Part shown: positions 52,487 through 61,280 of the stretch, one piece after another
Position numbering within the stretch: position 1 is the stretch's first letter
Layout of the letters: each line of letters opens with the position of its first letter
Assembly (NCBI GenBank): GCA_964569795.1
Contig: CAZMVB010000013.1
Coordinates: 56,927 to 120,926 of the forward strand
DNA from: JAHJDS01 sp964569795
Lineage (GTDB): Bacteria; Desulfobacterota; Desulfarculia; Desulfarculales; JAHJDS01
DNA length: 64,000 bases
Reading direction: 5' to 3'
Made by a program: the position numbers and the translations under genes
The notes under the pieces: generated by a model
The model's database searches: none
What the model was told of the DNA's origin: nothing
The model's input: only the letters and a program-made list of their open reading frames with translations

Positions 52487-54385
52487 ATGTCTGACCAAGG
52501 CTTTCGGCGCCGCCTGTCGGCCCTGCTCAGCGCGGACGTGGAGGGATACAGCCTCCTGATGAGGGACGACGAGGAGGCGACCGTCCGGACCGTGACCGCG
52601 TTCCGGGCCGCCATTTCCAACCTGGTCCAGCAGTACCGGGGCCGGGTGGTCGATTCCCCGGGAGACAACCTCCTGGCCGAATTCACCAGCGTGGTGGACG
52701 CGGTCAACTGCGCGGTCGAAATCCAGCGGGAGCTGGCCGAGCGCAACCTGGAACTGCCGGAAAACCGGCGGATGAAGTGGCGGATCGGGGTCAACCTGGG
52801 CGACGTGATCGAGGACGGGGAGCGGATCTACGGCGACGGGGTCAACGTCGCGGCCCGCATGGAAAGCCTGGCCGAGGGGGGCGGGATCTGCCTGTCGGGC
52901 ACGGTCTATGACGCCATCGAGAACAAGATCGGCCTGGAGTACGAGTTTCTGGGTGAGCAGGCGGTAAAAAACATACCCAAGCCCATCCGGGCCTACCGGG
53001 TGCTGTCGTACCCGGGCGCGGCCGCCCACCGGGTAGTCAGGGCAAAGCGGGCCCTGGGCAGACAGTATCGATATATCGCCCTGGCCGTGGCGGCGGGAGT
53101 GGCCGTGACGGCGGCTGTTATTGTCTGGCAGATCTTTTTTCGTTCGACTTCATCCGGGCCGGCCGTGGTCCAGGTCCAGGCCCTGCCCCTGCCAAACAAG
53201 CCGTCCATCGCCGTCCTGCCGTTCGTCAATACCAGCGGCGACCCAAAACAAGATTATCTAAGTGATGGTATTACCGACCAGCTCATCTACGCCCTGTCCC
53301 GGGTGCCCGGCCTGTTTGTCATCGCCCGCGCCTCGTCCTTTTTCTACAAGGGCAAGAAGGTGAAGGTCCAGCAGGTGGGCCGGGAACTGGGAGTCAAGTA
53401 TGTCCTGGAAGGGAACGTTGACCGATCCAGGGACAGGCTGCGGATCACGGCCCAGCTCATCGACGCCCAGACCGGACGCCACCTCTGGGCGGCGCGTTGG
53501 GACCGGAAACTCAAGGACATCTTCGCCATCCAGGACGCGGTGACCTTGAAGGTGGTCAGAGCCGTATTTGTCGGCACGTCTTATAGTTGGAAAGTACTTG
53601 ATACCTATTTAGGAAAAGGGACGAGAAACTTCGAGGCCATGCTGGCCTATTTGAAAGCGATCTACTACTGGAACCAACAGACTAGAGAGGGCAACTTCAA
53701 GGCCAAACGATTCCTCCGGCAGGCTCTCGCCCTGGACCCGCAGTTTCCAGCCGCCTACGTCATCCTGGCGTCCGCGTATAACCTGGATGTATGGCTGGGC
53801 ATTTCCAGGTTTCCCGGAAAGTCCCTTCAAAAGGCGGTCGAACTATGCCAAAAGGCCCTGGCCATCGACAAGTCTGCCCCTTACGCCAACTCAACTTTGG
53901 CCTACATCTATGCCTGGCAAGGGCGCTTTCAGAAGGCCCTGGAACATGCGGAGCGGGCCATTGCCATCAATCCAAATTGGTCTAACGCTTATATGGCCAA
54001 GGGCTACATTCTTCGGCAAATGGGCCGGCCCAGGCAAGCCCTGCCAGCGATGAAGAAGGCCATCCGCCTCAGCCCCAACGGGCCCGCTTTCTTTTTTCGT
54101 GAATTGGGCTTTGCCTATGCGGGAATCAAGCAGTATGAGCCGGCCCTCACCGCATTCAAGAGAGGACTATCCCTGGCGCCCAATGATCTTTGGGCTCACC
54201 TTGGCCTGGTCCGTTGCTATGTCGGGACCGACCGGATGAAACTGGCCCGGGCGGAAGCGGCAAAGGTCCTCAAGATAAAACCAAATTTCTCCTTGGCGTG
54301 GGTTGCAAGGCTTAATGCTAGGCGCAAAGATCGAGCTAATGTGAAACGCTTCTTGGATGAACTGCGTCAAGCGGGGCTGAAGTGA
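52487..54385 (+). CDS. Class III cyclase-TM-FlgO/TolB-TPR protein, copy 1
   Basis: A protein of 632 residues from an ATG with GGGAGGGA upstream. The class III cyclase domain (1 to about 170) has both metal Asps, D17 (LLSADVEGYS) and D60 (DSPGDNLLAEF), and the Asn/Arg pair N120/R124. A single membrane helix (about 190-212) follows, then a FlgO/TolB-N-like domain (about 230-355: PSIAVLPFVNTSGD, DGITDQLIYALSRVPGLFV, VLEGNVDRS, GRHLWAARWDR) and at least five TPRs. The cyclase is cytosolic, so the FlgO-TPR part should be periplasmic: an inside-out sensor-cyclase. The 3' half is lower in GC than the 5' half. Confidence 0.88.
   Translation: MSDQGFRRRLSALLSADVEGYSLLMRDDEEATVRTVTAFRAAISNLVQQYRGRVVDSPGDNLLAEFTSVVDAVNCAVEIQRELAERNLELPENRRMKWRIGVNLGDVIEDGERIYGDGVNVAARMESLAEGGGICLSGTVYDAIENKIGLEYEFLGEQAVKNIPKPIRAYRVLSYPGAAAHRVVRAKRALGRQYRYIALAVAAGVAVTAAVIVWQIFFRSTSSGPAVVQVQALPLPNKPSIAVLPFVNTSGDPKQDYLSDGITDQLIYALSRVPGLFVIARASSFFYKGKKVKVQQVGRELGVKYVLEGNVDRSRDRLRITAQLIDAQTGRHLWAARWDRKLKDIFAIQDAVTLKVVRAVFVGTSYSWKVLDTYLGKGTRNFEAMLAYLKAIYYWNQQTREGNFKAKRFLRQALALDPQFPAAYVILASAYNLDVWLGISRFPGKSLQKAVELCQKALAIDKSAPYANSTLAYIYAWQGRFQKALEHAERAIAINPNWSNAYMAKGYILRQMGRPRQALPAMKKAIRLSPNGPAFFFRELGFAYAGIKQYEPALTAFKRGLSLAPNDLWAHLGLVRCYVGTDRMKLARAEAAKVLKIKPNFSLAWVARLNARRKDRANVKRFLDELRQAGLK
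53181..53568 (+). repeat. Gap-free repeated core, copy A
   Basis: By hand alignment these 388 bases match 55111-55498 with 29 differences and no gaps (about 92-93% identical). They encode the FlgO/TolB-like domain, including a 60-base stretch (53281-53340) with no difference. The flanking cyclase and TPR regions are far less alike. Confidence 0.9.
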
Positions 54386-54416
54386 TTCGTTAACCATTGG
54401 TGAATGGGGCTGGCTC

Positions 54417-56312
54417 ATGACCGAGCAAGGCGTCACCCGGAAACTGACGGCCATCATGAGCGCCGACGTCAAAGGCTACTCCCGGCTCATGGCCGATGAC
54501 GAGGCGGCCACGGTCAAGTGCCTCACCGCCCACCGGCAGATCATATCCCGACTGGTGGACCTGCACCATGGCCGGGTGATCGACTCGCCCGGCGACAACG
54601 TCCTGGCCGAATTCGCCAGCGCGGTCAACGCTGTCCAGTGCGCCTTGGAAGTTCAGGAGGAGTTACGAGTTCAGAATGCCGACCTGCCCGAGCAACGCCG
54701 CATGGAGTGGCGGATCGGGATCAACCTGGGCGACGTGATCGCCGAGGGGGAGCGGATCTACGGCGACGGGGTCAACGTCGCCGCCCGGATCGAAGGAATA
54801 GCCGAGGCCGGCGGGATCTGCATCTCGCGCAATGTGTACGACCAGGTCAAGACCAAGCTGTCCCTGGACTTCGAATACCTGGGCGAACATGCGGTCAAGA
54901 ACATCAGCGAGCCGGTGCGGGTCTATCAGGTTCGACTGCATCCGGCCACCGAGGCCCGTCGGGTCAAAAAGAAGACAGGCGTATTCGGTTCGAGATGGCA
55001 CAAGCTCGTGGCGGCCGTGGCGGCCGTGTTGATCGTGGCCGCGGCCGTGGCGATCATGCAGCACTCCTTTCAATCCCCGCCGAAAAAGCCCCCCGCGGAC
55101 AAGGTCAAGGCCCTGCCCCTGCCGGACAAGCCGCCCATTGCCGTCCTGCCGTTCGTCAATACCAGCGGCGACCCCAAACAGGATTTTTTGAGTGACGGTA
55201 TCACCGAACAGCTCATCTACGCCCTGTCCCGGGTGCCCGGCCTGTTTGTCATCGCCCGCGCCTCGTCCTTTTTCTACAAAGGGAAGAAGGTGACGGTTCG
55301 GCAGGTGGGGCGGGAACTGGGGGTCAAGTATGTCCTGGAAGGGAACGTGGACCGATCCGGGGACAGACTCCGGATCACGGCCCAGCTCATCGATGCCCGG
55401 ACCGGGCGCCACCTCTGGGCGGCGCGCTGGGACCGGAAACTCAAGGACATCTTCGCCATCCAGGACGCGGTGACCTTGAAGGTTGTCAGGGCCGTATTGT
55501 TTGGCACGGTTTGGAAGTGGAAAGATATTGATCGTTTTATTGGAAAAACGACGAGAAATCTCGAGGCCCTGTTGGCCCTATTGAAAGCAGGCAAGTACTG
55601 GAGCCAATATACTTTAAAGGCCATCTTCAAGGCCAAAAGATTAGCCCGACGAGCCATCGCCCTTGACCCGCAGTTTCCAGCGGCCTACGCCCTCCTGGCG
55701 GCCGCGTACATGCTTGAAGTATCTTTGGGCGGTTCCAGATCTCCCCGAAAGTCCTTACAAAAGGCGGTCGCACTATGCCAAAAGGCGCTGGCCATCGACA
55801 AGTCTCACCCTAACGCCCACACTATCTTGGCCTATCTGTATTTCGGACAAAAGCGCTACCATAAGGCCCTGGCCCAAGCGGAGCGGGCCATCGCCGCCAA
55901 TCCGAATTGGGATAATGCATATATGGCTAAAGGAATAGCTTTATACGGGATGGGCAGATTTAAGCAGTCCATCCAGGCGATGGAAAAGGCGATTCGTCTC
56001 AATCCCAAGGCTCCCAGTCATTATTTCCAGTTTCTGGGCGATGCCTACACTGGAACAAGACAGTACGGGAAAGCTATCGCCGCCTTAAAAAAAGCTCTCT
56101 CCCTGGCACCCAATTATTTTCGCGCTCGCCTCGGCCTGGTCGTTTGCTATGTCAGGACCGGCCAGATGAAACTGGCCCGGGCGGAAGCGGCCCAAGTTCT
56201 AAGGATAAACCCCAAGTTCTCCCTGGCATTGTATGCTCGGGTTTCCATGATCAAAGATCGAGCCAGGCTGAAACGCACCTTGGACACCTTACGTAAAGCG
56301 GGGCTGAAGTGA
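54417..56312 (+). CDS. Class III cyclase-TM-FlgO/TolB-TPR protein, copy 2
   Basis: A protein of 631 residues, a paralogue of the gene 31 bases upstream with the same architecture: cyclase with D17 and D60, N120/R124 equivalents, membrane helix (about 195-213), FlgO/TolB-like domain and TPRs. It has no strong ribosome site (GGGGCTGGCTC precedes the ATG) and no promoter in the 31-base gap, so it is read with copy 1. Both ends finish LRxAGLK. The pair arose by duplication; both cyclase domains look active. Confidence 0.88.
   Translation: MTEQGVTRKLTAIMSADVKGYSRLMADDEAATVKCLTAHRQIISRLVDLHHGRVIDSPGDNVLAEFASAVNAVQCALEVQEELRVQNADLPEQRRMEWRIGINLGDVIAEGERIYGDGVNVAARIEGIAEAGGICISRNVYDQVKTKLSLDFEYLGEHAVKNISEPVRVYQVRLHPATEARRVKKKTGVFGSRWHKLVAAVAAVLIVAAAVAIMQHSFQSPPKKPPADKVKALPLPDKPPIAVLPFVNTSGDPKQDFLSDGITEQLIYALSRVPGLFVIARASSFFYKGKKVTVRQVGRELGVKYVLEGNVDRSGDRLRITAQLIDARTGRHLWAARWDRKLKDIFAIQDAVTLKVVRAVLFGTVWKWKDIDRFIGKTTRNLEALLALLKAGKYWSQYTLKAIFKAKRLARRAIALDPQFPAAYALLAAAYMLEVSLGGSRSPRKSLQKAVALCQKALAIDKSHPNAHTILAYLYFGQKRYHKALAQAERAIAANPNWDNAYMAKGIALYGMGRFKQSIQAMEKAIRLNPKAPSHYFQFLGDAYTGTRQYGKAIAALKKALSLAPNYFRARLGLVVCYVRTGQMKLARAEAAQVLRINPKFSLALYARVSMIKDRARLKRTLDTLRKAGLK
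55111..55498 (+). repeat. Gap-free repeated core, copy B
   Basis: Counterpart of 53181-53568 at an exact offset of 1930 bases. See copy A for the comparison. Confidence 0.9.
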
Positions 56313-56483
56313 GATTTTCAATAACGGCCGGTCATCCCAGTCTATTATTCCAGGTCATCCAGATCAACGAACCGCTTGACGACTGATTCGATTTTTACGG
56401 CCGACCCGGTCGAGTCCCGGCCGCCGAATGCTGAAATACGTCGTCGCCGAGGCGGTCCGCGGCCGATGCCGGCCTGGATAGTA

Positions 56484-56513
56484 TTGGATTTTCGGCCGGA
56501 CAAGAGGTATGAT
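56484..56513 (+). promoter_or_regulatory. Candidate promoter of the Kce gene
   Basis: TTGGAT (56484-56489), an 18-base spacer and TATGAT (56508-56513), in the 265-base gap after the cyclase pair. The expected leader is about 58 bases. The rest of the gap (56313-56483) shows no gene and no terminator that I can defend. Confidence 0.5.
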
Positions 56514-56577
56514 CGCCCCGCCCTGTAACCGAATAGCGGTCAGAGTTCATCCACCCGCGACACAGGGGGTAGCGCCC

Positions 56578-57456
56578 ATGAAAACCAACCTGCTCAGCGA
56601 CGACAAGGTCATCATCACCGCGGCCATCACCGGAGGCATCCAGGGTAAGTGGGCCAACCCCAATATCCCCATCACCCCCGAGGAGCAGGCCGCCGACGCC
56701 CGGGATTGTTACAACGCCGGCGCGGCGGTGCTCCACCTCCACGTCCGCGGCGAGGACGGACAGAACACCCCTGACCTCGAGGTCTATAACCGGGCGGTGA
56801 CCCTCATCGGCCAGGCCTGCCCGATCATCCGCCAGATCGGCAACGGCATCGGCGCCCGGCTGACCAGTGACGGCACCGTCCAGAACGCCACCCTGGAGCA
56901 GCGCCTCAATCTGCTCAACATCCGTCCCCAGGCCGAGATGCACACCATCAACGCCGGCTCGTTCGAGTTTCGGACCAAGTACGGTGGGGCCCTGTTCGAC
57001 AATCCCATGGGCTTCAACGAGCAGTATGTCACCGGCTGCCGCGAGCAAAACATCGGCCTGGAGATCGAGGTTTACGACCTGTCCCACATCGCCAACGTCC
57101 TGGAACTGGTGGACAAGGGCCTGCTTACGCCGCCGCTGCACTTCTCGATCGTGCTGGGCATCATGGGCGGCGCCCCGGCCACCATCGAGAACCTGCTGCA
57201 CATGGTCCGCGAACTCCCGGAAGGCTCGACCTGGCAGGTGGTCACCGTCGGCCGGTTCCACCTGCGGTCAACCATGATCGCCATGTCCGTGGGCGGCAAC
57301 ATCCGGACCGGCCTGGAAGACACCATTCATTACGCCAAGGGCGAGCCGGTCGAATCCAACGCCCAACTGGTCGAGCGCATGGTCCGCCTGGCCCGGGAGA
57401 TCGGCCGCGAGCAGGCCACAGTGGATGAGGCCAAAACCCTTTTAGGGCTTGCCTAG
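56578..57456 (+). CDS. Beta-keto acid cleavage enzyme (Kce/BKACE, DUF849)
   Basis: A protein of 292 residues of the DUF849 family, TIM-barrel zinc enzymes that condense a beta-keto acid with acetyl-CoA and split it. The founding member acts on 3-keto-5-aminohexanoate in lysine fermentation. The zinc His pair is H53-x-H55 (VLHLHVRGEDG). FEFRTKYGG, HFSIVLGIMGGAPAT, GRFHLRSTMIAMSVGGNIR and GLEDTIHYAKGEPVESNAQ are family blocks. The family has many substrates, and the other lysine-fermentation genes are absent here, so the substrate is open. A permease gene follows. Confidence 0.92.
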   Translation: MKTNLLSDDKVIITAAITGGIQGKWANPNIPITPEEQAADARDCYNAGAAVLHLHVRGEDGQNTPDLEVYNRAVTLIGQACPIIRQIGNGIGARLTSDGTVQNATLEQRLNLLNIRPQAEMHTINAGSFEFRTKYGGALFDNPMGFNEQYVTGCREQNIGLEIEVYDLSHIANVLELVDKGLLTPPLHFSIVLGIMGGAPATIENLLHMVRELPEGSTWQVVTVGRFHLRSTMIAMSVGGNIRTGLEDTIHYAKGEPVESNAQLVERMVRLAREIGREQATVDEAKTLLGLA

Positions 57457-57534
57457 GCCGGGGCCGGTCACCGCTGGACTATCGGTGAACAAGAAAATGG
57501 TTTCCGGCTGACTTCCCGTGGCAGTCTGATCGGA

Positions 57535-57579
57535 GGCGAGGCCGCCCCCCCTTTTCAAGGGAGGGGGGGCGGCCTCGCC
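57535..57579 (+). terminator. Perfect 17-bp hairpin after the Kce gene
   Basis: GGCGAGGCCGCCCCCCC (57535-57551) and its exact reverse complement (57563-57579) flank an 11-base loop. Five T occur only 15 bases later. Terminator-like stem strength without an adjacent U tract, so its action is uncertain; it could also protect the 3' end of the upstream mRNA. Confidence 0.5.
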
Positions 57580-57646
57580 CGGCGACCGACGGTGTTTTTG
57601 TAATTACTGGGTACTGGTCGTTGATGCCAGGAAAGCCGGGGGTATT

Positions 57647-59014
57647 ATGGGCGTCCAGACCGGAGAGGACAGACTCAAGCGCCAGATCGGTTTCTTCAGC
57701 CTGCTGGCCATGTCGGTCGGCCTGAACATCGGCGGGGCCCTGTTCGCCCTGACCAGCCTGGCCGCGGCCCAGACCGGTCCGGCCCTGCCCCTGGCCATGC
57801 TCGTCTCGGGCGTCCCGGCGCTGCTGGCCGTGATCCCCTACGGCGTCCTGACCTCGGCCATGCCCACCACCAGCGCCACCTATCGCTACGCCCAGCTGGT
57901 CAATCCCACCCTCGCCCTGGTGACGCTCTTGACCCTGGCGGTCTGCATCTGCATCGGCGGCCAGCCCCTGTACGCCCTGGCCTTTGGCAAGTACCTGGGC
58001 GAGCTGGGGTGGTTCAAGGTCAATCCCATCCTGGCCGGGGCGATCATGCTGACCTTTTTCTACCTGATCAACCTACTGGGCGTCCGGCTCACCGCCCGGA
58101 TCCAGACGGTCCTGTTCGTGCTGCTCATGGTGGCCCTGGTGCTCTACATCGTCCTGGGCGCGCCCCACGTGGACTGGAAGAATTTCTCGCCGTTTCTGGC
58201 CAAGGGGCCGGTCGGGGTCCTGGTCGGGGCCGGGCTGCTGTTCACCTTCTGCGCCGGTGGATTCTTCGTGATCGACCTGGGCGGGGAGGTGGTCATGGCC
58301 AACCGGATTTTCCCCCGGGTGCTGCTGCTGGGCATGGTCCTGGTCATCATCCTGTACCTGCTGATCCTGTCCGTCACCGTGGGCGTGGTCCCCTGGACGG
58401 CTCTCAAGGGGAAGTCCCTGGTGGCGGTCGCCCGGAACTTCATGGGCCGGGGCGCCCTGGCCTTTTTCATCATCGGCGGGGCCCTGTTCGCCTGTGCGAC
58501 CACGGTCAACATCATCTTCTCGATCATGGCCCGGGGGCTGATGGTCGTCGCCGGTGAGGGCATGCTGCCGGCCTGGCTGGGACGGGTCAACGCCCGGTTC
58601 GGCACGCCTCACTGGGGCCTGACCGTGGCCTACGTCATCTCGCTGGCGGCCCTGATCGCCATTCCGTCGCTGATGTTCTTCGGGTCCATGCTCAATCTGG
58701 GGCTGGTGGGGGCGGTGACCCTGGTGGCCGTGGCCGGGCTGGTCCTGCCCCGGAAGTACCCCGGCCTTTACGCCCAATCCTCGTTCAAGGTCCCCAGGCC
58801 CCTGGCCCGGGCGGCGGCCGGGGCGGTGGTCGTCATCAACGTCGGGATCTTCGCCTTCTTCTGCCTGGCCATCAAGTGGGCCTCGCTGGTCTTTGCCGCC
58901 GTGGCCGTGGCCTTCTGGCTGTATTCCCTGGCCCATCGTCCCAAGCTCCAGGAGGTCAAGGCCCGGCTGCGACGGATGCACGCCGGTTATTTCGAGGGGG
59001 ATCAGAGTTCATGA
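57647..59014 (+). CDS. APC-superfamily amino acid/amine permease
   Basis: A protein of 455 residues with about 12 membrane helices. The first helix carries FFSLLAMSVGLNIGGALFAL, the unwound Gly-rich segment of APC transporters, and EVVMANRIFPR is the conserved loop after helix 6. It probably imports an amino acid or amine, perhaps the precursor used by the Kce enzyme. Its stop overlaps the SDR start (ATGA). Confidence 0.88.
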   Translation: MGVQTGEDRLKRQIGFFSLLAMSVGLNIGGALFALTSLAAAQTGPALPLAMLVSGVPALLAVIPYGVLTSAMPTTSATYRYAQLVNPTLALVTLLTLAVCICIGGQPLYALAFGKYLGELGWFKVNPILAGAIMLTFFYLINLLGVRLTARIQTVLFVLLMVALVLYIVLGAPHVDWKNFSPFLAKGPVGVLVGAGLLFTFCAGGFFVIDLGGEVVMANRIFPRVLLLGMVLVIILYLLILSVTVGVVPWTALKGKSLVAVARNFMGRGALAFFIIGGALFACATTVNIIFSIMARGLMVVAGEGMLPAWLGRVNARFGTPHWGLTVAYVISLAALIAIPSLMFFGSMLNLGLVGAVTLVAVAGLVLPRKYPGLYAQSSFKVPRPLARAAAGAVVVINVGIFAFFCLAIKWASLVFAAVAVAFWLYSLAHRPKLQEVKARLRRMHAGYFEGDQSS

Positions 59015-59814
59015 CCGAAGACTTCAAGGGCCGGGTGGTCTGGCTGACCGGGGCCTCGGCCGGCATCGGCCGGGCCCTGGCCGACCGTCTGGCCGGGCTC
59101 GGGGCGGATCTGATCCTGTCCTCGAACGAGCCCGCGGAACTGGAGGGGGTGGCCGAGGCCTGCCGCCAGCGGGGCGTCCGGGCCCATCCCCTGGAGATCG
59201 ACCTGGCCGACTGGACAACCCTGGCGGCCAAGGCCAACGAGGCCCTGGCCTTGTTCGGACGGATCGACGTCCTGATCAACAACGGCGGGATCAGCCAGCG
59301 GTCGCTGGTCAAGGACACGTCGCTTACGGTTGACCGCCGGATGATGGACATCGATTATTTCGGGCACATGGCCCTGACCAAGGCCGTGCTGCCGTCCATG
59401 CTCGAGCGGCGCTCGGGCCACATCGTGGTCACGACCTCGGTCGCCGGGCTGATGGGCCTGCCCTTCCGGAGCGCCTACTGCGCGGCCAAGCACGCCCTGC
59501 ACGGCTTTTTCGAGGCCCTTCGGTACGAGGTCCGGCCCGAGGGCATTGTCGTCACCCTGGTCGCCCCGGCCGCGGTCAAGACCCGCATCGCCCACCACGC
59601 CCTGACCGCCGACGGGACCCGGCACGCCCAGGCGGACAAGGACATCGAGGCCGGCATCACCCCCGAGGAGTGCGCCCGCCGGATCGTCAAGGCCATTGTG
59701 AAGAACAGGGAACTGGTCGTCATCGGCCGCGGTCTGCCCCGGTGGGGGCCGACCATCAAGCGGCTGGCCCCCCGGCTTTACTCGCGGCTCATGAGGCGGG
59801 TCGCCCCGACCTGA
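59011..59814 (+). CDS. Short-chain dehydrogenase/reductase
   Basis: A protein of 267 residues. The cofactor motif is TGASAGIG and the catalytic Ser-Tyr-Lys is in TSVAGLMG and YCAAK. The usual NNAG appears as NNGG. The C-terminal extension (GPTIKRLAPRLYSRLMRR) is basic and amphipathic, as in SDRs of the DHRS7-like group that touch membranes. The 4-base overlap with the permease implies a shared pathway. Confidence 0.9.
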   Translation: MTEDFKGRVVWLTGASAGIGRALADRLAGLGADLILSSNEPAELEGVAEACRQRGVRAHPLEIDLADWTTLAAKANEALALFGRIDVLINNGGISQRSLVKDTSLTVDRRMMDIDYFGHMALTKAVLPSMLERRSGHIVVTTSVAGLMGLPFRSAYCAAKHALHGFFEALRYEVRPEGIVVTLVAPAAVKTRIAHHALTADGTRHAQADKDIEAGITPEECARRIVKAIVKNRELVVIGRGLPRWGPTIKRLAPRLYSRLMRRVAPT

Positions 59815-59843
59815 GCCGGGGCGTCACCGGCCGCGCCCGCTAT

Positions 59844-61139
59844 TCAGGCGAATTTCTTGTCCAAGGGTCGGTGGGTAAATGTCTTTCCTTCAGCACCCGA
59901 GTAGTCGGCCACCACCTGGCCGCTGCCCATCAGCCGCCACTTGTAGATCAGCAGGCCCTCCAGACCGACCGGTCCCCGGGCGTGGACCTTGTTGGTGCTG
60001 ATGCCCACCTCGGCACCCAGGCCGAAGCGGAACCCGTCGCTGAATCGGGTGCTGCAATTCCAGAAGACGTCGGCCGAGTCCACGTAGTCCATGAACCGCA
60101 CCGCCCGGTCCCGATCCGCGGTGACGATGGCGTCGGTGTGATGCGAGCCGTAGCGGTTGATGTGATCCACGGCCGCCTCCAGCGAGTCCACGACCTTGAT
60201 TGAGACGATCAGGTCCAAATACTCGGTCCGCCAGTCCTCCTCGGTGGCCGGCTTGACCTCGATGAACCTGGCTGTCTCGGCGCAGCCGCGGATCTCGACC
60301 CCTTTGTCCCGAAGGTCGGTCGCCAGCCGGGGCAGAAAGTCCGCGGCCGCCTCCCGGTGGACCAGGATTGTCTCAACGGCGTTGCACACGGCCACGTACT
60401 GGGTCTTGCTGTCCACGCATATTTTTTGAGCCATGTCCAGGTCGGCGGCGCGATCCACGTAAACGTGGCAGATCCCGTCGGCGTGGCCCAGGACCGGGAC
60501 ATTGGTGTGGTCCATGATGTATCTGACGAACTCGTTACTGCCCCGGGGCACGATCAGGTCCAGATACCGGTCCAGGCCGAGCATCTCGGCCACCTCGTCC
60601 CGGGTCTCCAGAAGCACCAGCCATCCGGCCGGGATCCCGGCCGCAACCGCCGCGTCGTGGATCAGTTCGGCCAGGACCCGGTTGGACTCGGCCGCCTCGC
60701 TGCCGCCCTTGAGCAGCACGGCGTTGCCGCTTTTCAAGCACAGGGCCGAGATCTGGACCAGGGCGTCTGGCCGGGACTCGAACACCACCCCGATGACCCC
60801 CAGGGGACAGGTGACCCGAAAGAGTTCCAGTCCCTCGTCCATCTCCAGGGCCCGGGTGGTGACCCCGACCGGATCGGGCAGATCGATCAGGCTGTGCAGG
60901 CCGGCGATCGCCTCGTCCAGCTTGGCCTGATCGAACTTGAGGCGCTTGAGCAGCGGGGCGCTCAGTTTTTCGTCACGGGCCCGGCTCAGATCGGCCTGGT
61001 TGGCGGCGATGATCGCCTCGGCGTTATCCGCCAGGGCCCGGGCGATCTCTGCCAGGGCCTGGTTTTTCGGCTCGGTCTTGACTGCGGCCAGCTTGAGGGA
61101 GGCCTCCTTGGCCCGCGCGGCCGATTGCGTGATATCCAT
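59844..61139 (-). CDS. proA: Gamma-glutamyl phosphate reductase ProA
   Basis: A protein of 431 residues. NADPH-dependent reduction of gamma-glutamyl phosphate to glutamate semialdehyde in proline synthesis. The catalytic Cys is C252 (QYVAVCNAVETILVH). PLGVIGVVFESRPDA, LLKGGSEA and GPVGLEGLLIYKW are family signatures. No proB is adjacent. A GGAGG ribosome site lies 6 bases before the ATG. Confidence 0.97.
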   Translation of the reverse strand: MDITQSAARAKEASLKLAAVKTEPKNQALAEIARALADNAEAIIAANQADLSRARDEKLSAPLLKRLKFDQAKLDEAIAGLHSLIDLPDPVGVTTRALEMDEGLELFRVTCPLGVIGVVFESRPDALVQISALCLKSGNAVLLKGGSEAAESNRVLAELIHDAAVAAGIPAGWLVLLETRDEVAEMLGLDRYLDLIVPRGSNEFVRYIMDHTNVPVLGHADGICHVYVDRAADLDMAQKICVDSKTQYVAVCNAVETILVHREAAADFLPRLATDLRDKGVEIRGCAETARFIEVKPATEEDWRTEYLDLIVSIKVVDSLEAAVDHINRYGSHHTDAIVTADRDRAVRFMDYVDSADVFWNCSTRFSDGFRFGLGAEVGISTNKVHARGPVGLEGLLIYKWRLMGSGQVVADYSGAEGKTFTHRPLDKKFA

Positions 61140-61175
61140 CAGGACCCTCCGGTCGTCGTTGACAAAGACGTCTTA

Positions 61176-61204
61176 AGTTTAGATACCTCTCGAACCGTGG
61201 TCAA
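61176..61204 (-). promoter_or_regulatory. Promoter of proA
   Basis: On the minus strand TTGACC (61204-61199), a 17-base spacer and TAAACT (61181-61176), ending 36 bases before the proA start. Confidence 0.5.
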
Positions 61205-61280
61205 GTCTTGACTCCCGGCCGGTTGTGGACCCGGCCGGTGTCTGTTACGTTGGGCCGAAATCAATGACCGGGGAGGGTGC

